Assembly (NCBI GenBank): GCA_002471275.1
Contig: DKPQ01000001.1
Coordinates: forward strand, 62,001 to 126,000
Direction: 5' to 3'
DNA: 64,000 nt
DNA from: Flammeovirgaceae bacterium UBA7330
GTDB lineage: Bacteria; Bacteroidota; Bacteroidia; Cytophagales; Cyclobacteriaceae
Shown: positions 50,546 through 59,495 of the stretch, in pieces
Numbering within the stretch: the stretch's first letter is position 1
Layout: each line of letters opens with the position of its first letter
Notes under the pieces: generated by a model
Databases searched by the model: none
What the model was told of the DNA's origin: nothing
Seen by the model: only the letters and a program-made list of their open reading frames with translations
Made by a program: the position numbers and the translations under genes

Positions 50546-52219
50546 TTACTCCCAAATAATCTTTCTGATAGGCAGCACATCAATAGCTATATCTCCTGTT
50601 AACTCAAGTGCTTCGGTAAGCATGGGAGTTTCGGCCGTCCAGCGATCAAAGAAGACCTGTACTTTTTCGTTGTCGCCATCTCCTTCAAGGATGAGCATTT
50701 CCGCTGCCAGCTTTTTCACACCTTCGTCAAAGTTACCAAAGTCTATAGACCATTTTTTGGTGGTTTCATTATACAGTATGCCGCCGTTTTCAAGCAGATA
50801 ACTCAACGAGATGGCGGCAGCTTTGCCATGTGCTTCATCCAGACCAAAACGGATGCTTCGGAATAGACTTCCCAGGAAGGAAACGTAAAATTCTTTGGCT
50901 TTTTCCGGATCTTCCACACCCTGTTCCATCAGGTATCTAAGGGAATATAATCCAGTAATATCAGCCTTGGCTTCCTCCAGTGGACTGTAGTTTGGTCCGA
51001 TGGCAGCATTGACAGCTGTTCCTTTTTTGTCACCCACCTTTACTTCTCTCGGTCCAATAGCATGACAGATCTCATGCATCAGCACAAACTTGAAAAAACC
51101 CTCCTCGGAGAGATACTGAAGCTGTGATTCGTCGATCAAAACCTCACTGACTGGCTTGATGATGGCGTTGAAACGTGCATCAAACATGTTTTTCCAGAAA
51201 GTCTTTTTGGTCCCTTTCGTTTTATGAACTTCCGGGTCGTTCGGGAGGTTGGTGGCTACGGCCTGATAGCCGATACGTCCTTCTCCCTTGCGGATGATAT
51301 CCTGAACAACCGTGAAATTGGCAGTCAGCCCACCCACAACAGATTTGTATTCATCCGGAATAGGCAGGTTTTCTTCCATCCTTTGGAGGTAGCTCTTGTA
51401 AACTTCCAGGTCGGCACTGGCTTCCTGATCGATGATCTCGACATAGGCCTCGTATTTGGCTTTGATGCCTTTGACGTGATCGGAGTAGGTTTCAAAAGGA
51501 CCGAACACGATATCGAACTTGCTGTCTTCCATTTCGATCCAGGCGACATCGGCTTCATAATAATCATCAGTGATCAAAGCTTCTGCTTTGAGTTTGAGGA
51601 AACGAGCAAAAGACTCATTTTCAGCCAGTTCCGCGACTTCGTTGAGTAATTTCACAATGGGGTCTATATATTCCTTGTACTCCTCGTAGTACCGTACAGC
51701 TTTGTATCCTCCCTGTCCGTCTTCGCGGATTACAGTGTAGGGATACATAAATTCTGCTTTCTCTTCTTCTGATAACGTCTCCATGTAAGCATCAAATTGC
51801 TCAGTAGTCATCCCGTGAGGATAGACTTCTTCGCCACCATAGTATTCCTCCGTTCCAATGAAAGGTTCATACTCATTCAATAGCTCGAAAGGTCCGCCAT
51901 TACGTTGGACCAGGGTCAGCAGGTCCTGCGCATAGGGATCATCAATTTGAGAAAGGCTGTCAATCAGTTTCAATCCATATTTCGAAGTCTGTAACCAATA
52001 GGCTGTATCCAGGTATTCTGCTGCCGTCACCAGTTTTTTCAGGATTTGCTTGTCGGTTTCATTATAGTTTCGTGCATCAAAGGTCATCTCATACGGCTGG
52101 TATTGTTTGAGATATGCTTTGATTTCTTCGTGGGATTTGGCAGTACTGGTTACTTCTTCAGTACTTGTTTGGCAGGATATGAGGACGAAAACTAAAATGA
52201 CTATAAGTATTCTATTCAT
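50546..52219 (-). CDS. M49 (dipeptidyl-peptidase III-like) metallopeptidase, lipoprotein
   Basis: 557 residues with a lipobox (VLISC, Cys16). The zinc site is HEICHAIGP (about residue 381) and, about 55 residues on, EEAKADITGLY; both fit the M49 layout. Most M49 enzymes have the longer HExxxH, so here one residue is missing (HExxH), as is known for some bacterial relatives of DPP III. The rest is all-helical with a long N-terminal region (YLDTAYWLQTSKYGLKLID). It would trim dipeptides from peptides in the periplasm. It is in tandem with the GH5-like gene upstream (8-bp gap), so the two are probably one operon. Confidence 0.82.
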   Translation of the reverse strand: MNRILIVILVFVLISCQTSTEEVTSTAKSHEEIKAYLKQYQPYEMTFDARNYNETDKQILKKLVTAAEYLDTAYWLQTSKYGLKLIDSLSQIDDPYAQDLLTLVQRNGGPFELLNEYEPFIGTEEYYGGEEVYPHGMTTEQFDAYMETLSEEEKAEFMYPYTVIREDGQGGYKAVRYYEEYKEYIDPIVKLLNEVAELAENESFARFLKLKAEALITDDYYEADVAWIEMEDSKFDIVFGPFETYSDHVKGIKAKYEAYVEIIDQEASADLEVYKSYLQRMEENLPIPDEYKSVVGGLTANFTVVQDIIRKGEGRIGYQAVATNLPNDPEVHKTKGTKKTFWKNMFDARFNAIIKPVSEVLIDESQLQYLSEEGFFKFVLMHEICHAIGPREVKVGDKKGTAVNAAIGPNYSPLEEAKADITGLYSLRYLMEQGVEDPEKAKEFYVSFLGSLFRSIRFGLDEAHGKAAAISLSYLLENGGILYNETTKKWSIDFGNFDEGVKKLAAEMLILEGDGDNEKVQVFFDRWTAETPMLTEALELTGDIAIDVLPIRKIIWE

Positions 52220-52227
52220 GCTGAAAT

Positions 52228-53247
52228 CTATCTTATTTGTTTGCGAAGATATTCAAACCACCACCTAATACCAGGGTCTTTTGATGTTCCCTGGCCATCA
52301 AGATCGTATCTGATGGGGTAGCCATCCAGGACCCCCTGCATCCATGGATTGGAATGAAAGTGGACATAAAGTCCGGGTCGCTTTACTGCTTCATCGATTT
52401 CCTGGAGATGGATTTTCTTTCCGGCTTCGGTATAAACACCTGGCGGAACAAATTGACCAGTCCATCCTCCAAATAGCTCCACATTGATAATCGGCTTGTC
52501 AACTACTCCCTGAGCCCTGAAATAATCGTAATGCCATCCGCTGTGCTGGTTTTTCTCAATGTCTCCACTGAAAGTATCGAATAGCAGAGCGTCTACATGA
52601 GGAGACTTTCCAATGATTACGTTCAGGCTGTCATGATAGCCACCTGCGCCCACAATCCGGTCTTTATCAACCTCTTTGACTACCTGGCAGAGAGAGATAA
52701 TGTTTTGAGGATCATTGAAATCGAACCCTTTGAACTCCTTGTAATAAGATGAATTTTGCTCGTTGGCAATGTTGATGACCACGTTGTTGTATGGCTTCAG
52801 TTTTTTCGTGACGGTCCTCACGGCCTGATAGACATCTGCTTCTGTCAGGATAGAAAGTTCCTTGTCATAAGCCATCGTTCTTTGGTAGAATATACCCACG
52901 ATAACCACCATATTCAGATCTTTACAGGCCTTTATGATTCTGGTCAACCTTTCCAGGTGATCATTTTCGAGCTTTTTTCCACCTTTTCTGAAGGGGTCCT
53001 CATACCCACCACTCGATCCCTGCACAAAAACGCTGATGGCGTTGATCCCGAATGATTTGTATATCCTCAGGTTTTTTATGAGGTCATAGGTATTGGCTTC
53101 ATTTTGGGAGGCACTGGCCACCCTGACACCCCAAAAAGGGAGTTCCTGATCACGCCAATAAAAAAACTCTCCCCGTATGGTCAGTTTTTGCGCATCAAGT
53201 GGATTGGTGACTAAAATCAATAAGAGGATTACAAAGACTTTATACAT
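52228..53247 (-). CDS. Secreted glycoside hydrolase-like TIM barrel (GH5/GH-A clan type)
   Basis: 339 residues from the ATG giving MYKVFVILLLILVTNPLDAQ (signal peptide); an upstream GTG (53277) adds ten residues before it and is less likely. The barrel has the usual GH-A pattern: FWGVRVASASQNEANTYDLIKNL at about 37-59, NIANEQNSSYY (acid/base Asn-Glu, about 155-157) and INVELFGGWTG (nucleophile Glu, about 252). Overall it resembles cellulase-family proteins of uncertain specificity. It is followed 8 bp later by the M49 peptidase. The substrate is unknown. Confidence 0.78.
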   Translation of the reverse strand: MYKVFVILLLILVTNPLDAQKLTIRGEFFYWRDQELPFWGVRVASASQNEANTYDLIKNLRIYKSFGINAISVFVQGSSGGYEDPFRKGGKKLENDHLERLTRIIKACKDLNMVVIVGIFYQRTMAYDKELSILTEADVYQAVRTVTKKLKPYNNVVINIANEQNSSYYKEFKGFDFNDPQNIISLCQVVKEVDKDRIVGAGGYHDSLNVIIGKSPHVDALLFDTFSGDIEKNQHSGWHYDYFRAQGVVDKPIINVELFGGWTGQFVPPGVYTEAGKKIHLQEIDEAVKRPGLYVHFHSNPWMQGVLDGYPIRYDLDGQGTSKDPGIRWWFEYLRKQIR

Positions 53248-53323
53248 TTCAATTCCTTTATATGGTGGATGACCCACTCATGGAATACAATTTAATTAAA
53301 CAATCTGATCTGCATTATTTTAA

Positions 53324-53349
53324 CCATTAAGACATTTAGGGAATTAAGG
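53324..53349 (+). repeat. ATTRAGGG-array repeat, left of hepT
   Basis: CCATTAAGACATTTAGGGAA continuing TTAAGG: three ATTRAGG-like units at 8-9-base spacing. 24 of 26 bases match the copy at 54216-54241 on the other side of the mntA-hepT pair, in the same orientation. Confidence 0.65.
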
Positions 53350-53385
53350 TGTCTCAATAGTCCGGAAACAATTAAATGTCTGAAA

Positions 53386-53739
53386 TCAGTCTATAGTATT
53401 ACCTATTAACTCATTAACTTCCTCTTTTAGCTTTGGAAGATGAGTTGTAATAATTGACCAGATATTTTCATCTGAGATATTGTCGTAAGCATGAATGACC
53501 TGGTTTCTTAATCCAATAATCGACCGTGCATTGGTTATTTTGTCAACTATACCACTGTCCTCCTTTGATATTCTGCTTACGGCTTCACCAATAATTTCCA
53601 GGTTCCGTTCAATGGCTCTTTTAAGCATTATATTGCGTGTATACTCGGAGAAATCTCTCTGTTTTCCATCAAAGTAACCATCAATTTCCTCAATCGCTAG
53701 TTTTATATCGAAGAGCCACTTAAGGATTTTTTCATCCAT
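53386..53739 (-). CDS. hepT: HepT-like toxin (HEPN domain, DUF86)
   Basis: 117 residues, all-helical. The HEPN catalytic motif R-x4-H-x-Y is RNQVIHAYDNI (about residues 77-87), as in HepT-type RNases, whose tyrosine is AMPylated by the MntA partner. The helix ARSIIGLRN precedes it. It is expected to cleave RNA unless AMPylated. It overlaps the antitoxin gene by 8 bp, so the order mntA-hepT is standard. An 11-bp repeat (TCTATAGTATT) at its 3' end recurs at 54108. Confidence 0.9.
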   Translation of the reverse strand: MDEKILKWLFDIKLAIEEIDGYFDGKQRDFSEYTRNIMLKRAIERNLEIIGEAVSRISKEDSGIVDKITNARSIIGLRNQVIHAYDNISDENIWSIITTHLPKLKEEVNELIGNTID

Positions 53740-54031
53740 AAAGTAGTTCCTTATTTCTGTTGATGGATCTAATTAGAATCGGGTTTTTTAATGTTTGTTC
53801 TTCAACAAGATCTATCTCTCGATTCAACAGTTTTTTAAGCTCTTCCTTAAAGTTGATGTAGTTCTCAAAGTAAGCAGATAATTCTATTGGTTTAAATTTT
53901 ACCAGAAAATCCAAATCACTGTTTTCCGAAAAACCAGCATTTAGAACGGAGCCAAAAAGATATATCCTTTCAACATGGTGTTTTTTGCAAAGGGCTTTTA
54001 TACTTTCAAGATGCTCCTCTATTAACCTCAT
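53732..54031 (-). CDS. mntA: MntA-like antitoxin (minimal nucleotidyltransferase)
   Basis: 99 residues. The MNT signature GSx10DxD is complete: GSVLNAGFSENSDLDFLVKF (about 26-45), with the later carboxylate in LNREIDLVEEQ. It would transfer AMP from ATP to a tyrosine of HepT and so block its RNase activity. The gene comes first in the pair and overlaps hepT by 8 bp. The surrounding ATTRAGGG repeats suggest a recently moved module. Confidence 0.9.
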   Translation of the reverse strand: MRLIEEHLESIKALCKKHHVERIYLFGSVLNAGFSENSDLDFLVKFKPIELSAYFENYINFKEELKKLLNREIDLVEEQTLKNPILIRSINRNKELLYG

Positions 54032-54306
54032 ATATCAAATTTACTCAAAAAAACATTTTCATTTTCTAATGGAATTCATTCCTAATCCTGTTGAATTATA
54101 TTTTCAATCTATAGTATTCCGAGTATAATCGTTGCATCAACATATCAAATCCCTCAATGCCCTCAATCCCTCAATGGTTCAAAGAAATAATCTATATCCG
54201 GTAGTAATGTTAAAGCCATTAAGATATTTAGGAAATTAAGGGATTCATAAAAACTTTAAATCCCCTCAATGCCCTTAATTCCTTGATGGTAAAATAATAA
54301 TGTTAC
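54032..54306. repeat. Cluster of ATTRAGGG-array repeats upstream of mntA
   Basis: Three copies of a degenerate 26-28-base array lie here: one forward at 54216-54241 (like 53324-53349) and two reverse at 54150-54177 and 54262-54289. Read on the minus strand, the reverse copies are three ATTGAGGG-type units each. The forward copy and the reverse copy at 54262 are imperfect inverted repeats that can fold into a long hairpin. No gene is seen in the region. Confidence 0.65.
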
Positions 54307-56409
54307 CTATCTCTTGAAGTACTTGTAATTCGCTGGTATCTGCTTGCCAGTTGTAGTCATGGTCGTGGTCACATCCCAACTGGATCGTTGCCAGTAGTAG
54401 ATCACACCTGTTTCCGTTCCTACCACCAGGTCTGGGATACCATCCTTATTGAAGTCAGATGCCACTGGACCATCTGTGTGTCCCATCAGTGTGACTGACA
54501 AGATGCGACCCATATATTGCAGGACCATCTTGCCGTCTTTCATACCCAGGTTTTTCATCCAATCTACGGCTGGCTTAGAGGAGACAATCAGATCCTCCAG
54601 TCCGTCTCCGTCCCAATCGTGAAAATCGATCTTGAGCCGTCCACTGCTTTTTCCGGTTCGTTGGTTGAGGAGGATGGGCTCACCATCGGGGAATACAAAA
54701 TTCCTTTGTGGATGTCCCAGAATTAGCTCACCGTCTTTTCGCTTTCTTAGATAGACGGCCAGATACCCTTCATGGTCCAGCATAACGAGGTCGTTTAAAC
54801 CATCGTCGTTAAAATCCATGATGAAAGGGGAGGTTCTCCAGGGAGCGAGTAATTCGTTACCTTTTGTCACCCCAGGAACCCAGGCTGGCTTGAGTGGCTC
54901 TCCTTCCCAGTCTACCAACATAGGCTGAGGCTGGGCTAGCTTCGGAGCAGTTCTCGTACCTATGTTTTTAATGAAGACGATGTTGCCATTGTGCTCATTG
55001 GCCAGGATGTCGGGCAGGTCATCTTCATCCCAGTAGCCCACATCGATGGTGGAGTACCCCCAAATGGGTTGCTCTGTATTGGGTAAAGCCTCATTCTTGA
55101 TCAGACGCAGGGGTGTGCCATTCACTTCTAGTAGTTGCGGTGCGTCCCAGCGGGGTGCTTTACCCCCTAAATTTTTGATAAATCCAATGTGGCCAACGCC
55201 ATTACCGGCAATGAGGTCATCGAGCCCATCGCCGTCCCAATCGAAAACACGCGGAACTACCAGCGCACCAAAGTCCACATAAGCGGCTTCCTGTTGAAGG
55301 AACACCGGTGGTGCAAACTGTGGGAGACCATCCACCTTTTTTCCCGTGTTTTTCATATAAGAGATCTTGCCATCTTCATCACCACCGAGGATGTCAACAT
55401 GTCCGTCCTTGTTCCAGTCGATAGCTGTCAGGTGCATGGTAGCCCTGGATTCAAACTGGATGGGCAGCTTTTCGACGGTAAGCACACGACCTTTTTTGAA
55501 TTTGAATGAAGTTGGACTCCCGATATTCTCAAAGTAGACCAGGTAATCATCCTGCCATTCCATATCAAATTTTTCGTCTGTAGTGCCAATGCTCAGGAAG
55601 TCGATGTCACCGTCTCCATCGTAGTCGGCAAACATGGGCTTAAGTGATAGCCGATTGGCCAGGGGGGTGCCGTCGGTTGTTTTCAGCACCTGTGGGTGGG
55701 TGTATTTCGGTTCCTCATCAGTGCCAGTATTTTTCATAAACAGCACGTAGCTGGATTTTCCATCCACGACCAGATCCAGTTTTTTGGCTGCCTCCGCCAA
55801 CTTACCCCTATAGGTCCTAAACCCGTCTCTGGTAGCTACACACATCAGGTCATGCGCTCCATCGCCATCCAGATCGACCAGTTTCCACTCAGTTTTGGAG
55901 TTGTGCAGGTAGTCATATCCTTCCAGCGGCAATTCCACTTCATTTTCGTCCCAGAATACATTTTGCGGTACGTTCTTGTAGATCAGGAGCTTCTCCCGCA
56001 CCCTGTCCGGGGTCAGCACATGGACGGAGTTGCCCACATAAGAGGTCTGAAACCGTGAGCCGTCGTCCCCAAGCCGTCTGCGCTCGAAAGAGACTTTCAT
56101 GCCCCGTCGGAAGATGGGCATCTCCACATTCCCGGAAATATTTTCAAAGTAGAAGATCCCGGATTCGGCATAGCTACCCGACTCTGAGATGAGCAGGTCA
56201 TAATCGCCATCGCCATCGAAGTCCATGGGCATGGGGACGGCTTTGAAGCCCGCGTCCAGATCTACAATCAGACCGGGGTTGTTGTAGGCCAGTTTGTGTA
56301 GCTGACCATCGCCATACTGGTCGTAACAGCTTTCCTGGTTTGATGAGTCACAGGCTACAAATGAAACCAATGCGAAAAGGATCGTAATTTGGGTTTTTGA
56401 AACGTGCAT
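54307..56409 (-). CDS. FG-GAP/VCBS repeat lipoprotein (beta-propeller)
   Basis: 700 residues with a lipobox (VSFVAC, Cys20). It contains about seven FG-GAP/VCBS-type blades, each with a D-x-D-G-D/N-x-D calcium loop: DFDGDGDYDLL, DLDGDGAHDLM, DYDGDGDIDFL, DWNKDGHVDIL, DWDGDGLDDLI, DFNDDGLNDLV, DWDGDGLEDLI and DFNKDGIPDLV. Blades end in short motifs such as YFENIG and MKNTG. Such cell-surface propellers bind ligands, glycans or partners; no catalytic site is seen. It stands alone, with repeats of the mntA-hepT region at its left end. Confidence 0.85.
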   Translation of the reverse strand: MHVSKTQITILFALVSFVACDSSNQESCYDQYGDGQLHKLAYNNPGLIVDLDAGFKAVPMPMDFDGDGDYDLLISESGSYAESGIFYFENISGNVEMPIFRRGMKVSFERRRLGDDGSRFQTSYVGNSVHVLTPDRVREKLLIYKNVPQNVFWDENEVELPLEGYDYLHNSKTEWKLVDLDGDGAHDLMCVATRDGFRTYRGKLAEAAKKLDLVVDGKSSYVLFMKNTGTDEEPKYTHPQVLKTTDGTPLANRLSLKPMFADYDGDGDIDFLSIGTTDEKFDMEWQDDYLVYFENIGSPTSFKFKKGRVLTVEKLPIQFESRATMHLTAIDWNKDGHVDILGGDEDGKISYMKNTGKKVDGLPQFAPPVFLQQEAAYVDFGALVVPRVFDWDGDGLDDLIAGNGVGHIGFIKNLGGKAPRWDAPQLLEVNGTPLRLIKNEALPNTEQPIWGYSTIDVGYWDEDDLPDILANEHNGNIVFIKNIGTRTAPKLAQPQPMLVDWEGEPLKPAWVPGVTKGNELLAPWRTSPFIMDFNDDGLNDLVMLDHEGYLAVYLRKRKDGELILGHPQRNFVFPDGEPILLNQRTGKSSGRLKIDFHDWDGDGLEDLIVSSKPAVDWMKNLGMKDGKMVLQYMGRILSVTLMGHTDGPVASDFNKDGIPDLVVGTETGVIYYWQRSSWDVTTTMTTTGKQIPANYKYFKR

Positions 56410-56606
56410 AAATGGGGTATTTGGAAATAAAAATCCTAAAATATAAAAACGGGAGGAATGAGGAGGAAGTAATCAGGTTTTATGGGGTTGGAATTGCGTA
56501 GATCTCCTCGTTCAAATAAGCCTGGGATACTGGCAGTCCTCATGGATCTCTCCTGCAGATTATCCCATTCGTTCCAGATTACGATTTTTTCACTGAAAGT
56601 AAGAGA

Positions 56607-57014
56607 CTACGAATTCTCTTCAAACCACTGCACGATCTTTGGCATATCCCTTTCAAAGCCACCGGGAATGTAGAAATTCAGAATGCCCGTTCTCTGATCA
56701 GTTTTGTTTTTGAAATCATGCATCGTCTTCGAGGGGACTCTGAGAAAGGTTCCTTTGTGAGCGTCTATCCATTGGTCGCCTACAAGAAAAGATGTGATGC
56801 CCTCTAGTACATAAAACACCTCATCATTGTCTTCATGCTGGTGGGGGCCGGGGCCGTCTGAGTGGGGTTCAATCCACCATTCGGAAACGCTGTATTTCTC
56901 GTTTGTTTCATTTTCATCCGCCTTGAAAATGGCCGTCATGGGACCGCAATGATAGATACGCCCTTGTCCTTTTGGGAGGATCAATGGCTCAGTATGGTCT
57001 TTTTCGTGCTTCAT
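56607..57014 (-). CDS. Cupin-domain protein
   Basis: 135 residues. The cupin metal motif is EPHSDGPGPHQHEDNDEVFYVLEG (His-x-His and Glu ligands, about 50-72) with G-x-W-I-x-A-H-K-G as the second motif (FLVGDQWIDAHKGTFLRVP, about 76-94) and the late His in KTMHDFKN. It would bind one metal ion and may act on small molecules. Its ATG is 6 bp after the stop of the DUF3124 gene, so the two are probably co-transcribed. Confidence 0.88.
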   Translation of the reverse strand: MKHEKDHTEPLILPKGQGRIYHCGPMTAIFKADENETNEKYSVSEWWIEPHSDGPGPHQHEDNDEVFYVLEGITSFLVGDQWIDAHKGTFLRVPSKTMHDFKNKTDQRTGILNFYIPGGFERDMPKIVQWFEENS

Positions 57015-57020
57015 ATCACC

Positions 57021-57557
57021 TCATTTATTGCTGATGGAGATTCCTTTGGTAGTAAATGAAATCCCTTGCTGCGCATGGTTGGAAATCATGACCCCTTCAA
57101 AGAGGGGTGCTACATCCGTACTTTCTGCCTGCCAGATAATGATGAAATTGGGTCCTGTTCCCCCGGTGATGTCGCCTTCCTCAATGACATACTCCATGGA
57201 TTGCATGGGGCCCAGTTTCAGTGGAGTGTCCTGAAATTTTTTGGCCAACTCACCAAAAGAGTCGTAATACTCAACGCTTGTGATATAGATGTTGTGCTTG
57301 AAGCTGGTGTTCCGCAAGCTTGCTGTAGCGGTCAGATTAAACCGGGTGTCTTTGGTCTCATTGTAAATTTGTGAGTAGATGGGAATATAGGTTGTGTCTC
57401 TCATGGGTAACCCTTCAGGTACCACATTCACCTTCATCATGTCATACTTATCCTGAACTTTTTTCTTTCTTTCATGGCCTTGAAAATCAAAGTCACATGA
57501 GGGCAGTATCAATAGTGTAAGGATTACGTACAACAGGTTGCTCGTGATATTTTTCAT
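57021..57557 (-). CDS. DUF3124 lipoprotein
   Basis: 178 residues from the ATG giving MKNITSNLLYVILTLLILPSC (lipobox Cys21); the two-codon-longer TTG start is weaker. The beta-sandwich of DUF3124 is seen in RDTTYIPIYSQIYNETKDT, FNLTATASLRNT, SVEYYDSFGELAKKF and IEEGDITGGTGPNFIIIW. The family is a periplasmic or surface domain of unknown function. It is followed by the cupin gene with a 6-bp gap. Confidence 0.88.
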   Translation of the reverse strand: MKNITSNLLYVILTLLILPSCDFDFQGHERKKKVQDKYDMMKVNVVPEGLPMRDTTYIPIYSQIYNETKDTRFNLTATASLRNTSFKHNIYITSVEYYDSFGELAKKFQDTPLKLGPMQSMEYVIEEGDITGGTGPNFIIIWQAESTDVAPLFEGVMISNHAQQGISFTTKGISISNK

Positions 57558-57693
57558 TTTCAATTGGTTTGAAACAGGTTTAAATCAAAATTGGTAGATA
57601 AACCCCTTTCAAAGAACGTCAATTTTTTGATCAAAGTTTTATTTGGACGGGAAAGGAAAATACCGCATCTTATTCCGGTGATTTTACTGATAA

Positions 57694-58782
57694 TTATTGC
57701 CAACCGAATGTAGGAAGGAAAATGTCCTGCATGATGGCAAAAGGCAATTTATCATCCTGGGTGTTGTAAGCACCCCCGGTGAATACAGCTATTATGTCAA
57801 GCCCGGGGATCACCATGATATACTGGCCGCCATTACCGGTAGCTGTTTTTGAGATGATTTTTTCTTCATCCAGCATAAAGGGGATGTTCCACCAAAAGTA
57901 ACCATAGTCCATGCCAGTGATCTGTGTTTTAGGAGTGGTCGCTTCCTTCACCCAATCTACCGGGATGATCTGCTTTCCATCCCAGTTTCCATCATCAAGG
58001 ACCAGCTGGCCAATTCTGGCCAGGTCTCGCGGAGTCATGTAAAGTCTTTTGCCAGAGTCAATGACGTTCTTGTCGGAGGTATGCCCCCATTCCACCCGGG
58101 TGATCCCCAGTTCGGCAAAGAGATATTTTTGGGCAAACTCCTGAATGGTCATTCCGGAGGCCTGACTGATGATTTCTGCGATCAGTATAGCACCCATAGA
58201 GCAGTAGTGGGAAACACTTCCCGGATCATTCATCATGGGGAGGTCCAGCGTATACTGGAGCCAGTCTTTTTTCTTATAGACCTTGTCCTCCTGCCCCTTT
58301 GAGGACTTATCCCAGTCGTTACAATCCAGCCCACTGGACATTGTGAGGAGGTGCTTAATGGTTATCTGATCTTTTCTTTGATCCGGATTTTTAGAGGGTG
58401 CCGGATGTTTGAGGTATTTACCAATGGGGTCATTGACGTCCTGTATAAAACCTTTGTCGATCGCAATTCCTATGAGTAACGCCCTAATGCTTTTGGTGGT
58501 GGATCGCAGGTCGTGAAGTTTGTTTACATCATGGTCGTTAAAATATTCCTCGATCAGGAGTTGGTTATTCTTGACCAGGAGAACGCTATGCACCTGATGA
58601 TCCTCCTGTGCCAGTTTAGTAAATAGCTTATGGATCAGCAACGTATCATAACCAAGGGTTTTAAGATCCTGCGTGTACCATCCATCCTCAAGGTTTTGTG
58701 GACGGGTGTAGGAATAGGTATGCTGAGCATGAATAAGGGTGCTTAAAAATAAGAGCAGCAGTAGTAGGAGTGATCTATCCAT
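57694..58782 (-). CDS. Serine hydrolase, beta-lactamase/PBP-like
   Basis: 362 residues with a signal peptide ending IHAQ. The class C-like fold has SxxK as RSTTKSIRALLIG (Ser94, Lys97), the Tyr-region YCS in SHYCSMGAILIAEI where Tyr-x-Asn is usual, and the late GNGGQYIMVIPG instead of KTG. The missing Asn suggests altered chemistry, for example esterase or peptidase-like activity rather than lactam hydrolysis. It is the first of a leftward stretch, about 130 bp before the DUF3124-cupin pair. Periplasmic location is expected. Confidence 0.85.
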   Translation of the reverse strand: MDRSLLLLLLLFLSTLIHAQHTYSYTRPQNLEDGWYTQDLKTLGYDTLLIHKLFTKLAQEDHQVHSVLLVKNNQLLIEEYFNDHDVNKLHDLRSTTKSIRALLIGIAIDKGFIQDVNDPIGKYLKHPAPSKNPDQRKDQITIKHLLTMSSGLDCNDWDKSSKGQEDKVYKKKDWLQYTLDLPMMNDPGSVSHYCSMGAILIAEIISQASGMTIQEFAQKYLFAELGITRVEWGHTSDKNVIDSGKRLYMTPRDLARIGQLVLDDGNWDGKQIIPVDWVKEATTPKTQITGMDYGYFWWNIPFMLDEEKIISKTATGNGGQYIMVIPGLDIIAVFTGGAYNTQDDKLPFAIMQDIFLPTFGWQ

Positions 58783-58853
58783 GGATGGCTATATTATTCT
58801 TGCTAATATGGGAACACTGATCAGTTGGAGGCTGGGTTCGTATGGAAAAGCGG

Positions 58854-59150
58854 TTATTTAGAATGAGTAGCTGTTAAACGCAGTTTATGAGGACTGGTTT
58901 TGGGTATCCGTTCAATGAGTCCCCGGGCTTCCAGGTCTAGTTTCACGGTCACCACGTACCAGATCACTTTCCCATCAAAGGAACTGCTCAATTTCTCATC
59001 AGCCATGTCTGTCAATTCATCGAAAGTGATTTCTTCGTACTTTTTGAGCGTTTCCAGGATAAATTCTTTGATGGTTTCATACTTACTTCTGAGTATGTTG
59101 ACACCATCTTTACCCTTCGGATGTTGGGTTAAAATTCGTTCTTCACTCAT
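58854..59150 (-). CDS. DUF6958 protein
   Basis: 98 residues with a winged-helix-like pattern: the helices YETIKEFILETLKKYEE and FDELTDMADEKLSSS, then the wing-like WYVVTVKLDLEARGLIERI. This matches the DUF6958 family, whose members resemble small DNA-binding or regulatory proteins. No function is known. It lies 71 bp from the serine hydrolase start on the same strand. Confidence 0.78.
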   Translation of the reverse strand: MSEERILTQHPKGKDGVNILRSKYETIKEFILETLKKYEEITFDELTDMADEKLSSSFDGKVIWYVVTVKLDLEARGLIERIPKTSPHKLRLTATHSK

Positions 59151-59495
59151 TTTTTATCATCTTGTTTTATGGGTATAGGTATAGGACCATAAAAATAAAT
59201 AAATGGTTTAAAACGTTTAAAGTTAATCTGTCTATACAGAATCAGTGGCTTAGGAAACCGTATTCTGACTTAACTTTAGTAAACAACTGGATGATGATTT
59301 TTTGGACTTCTTTCATGTGTATATAGTTAATTTTTTATCGGACACATGGAATTCGCGATAAACTTTATTCATCCCTCGGTTGGAATAATTTAGGATGCCT
59401 AAAGTTTATACTCATGTCAAGTGTTTAAATTGTGGGTGTTTTTTTAAGAAAGTCTGAAATTCAGATTACTATTGGAGAATTCAACAGGAATACAA
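59151..59495. other. Intergenic region with one small palindrome
   Basis: About 345 AT-rich bases between divergent genes. TTTAGG-ATG-CCTAAA (59389-59403) is a perfect 6-bp inverted repeat that could be an operator, about 93 bp before the DUF3750 start. No hairpin with a T-run or short gene is convincing. Confidence 0.35.

Noticed and set aside
53324..54289. A CRISPR array at the ATTRAGGG repeats
   Set aside because: The copies are degenerate, in both orientations and irregularly spaced, with genes between them, and no cas gene is near.
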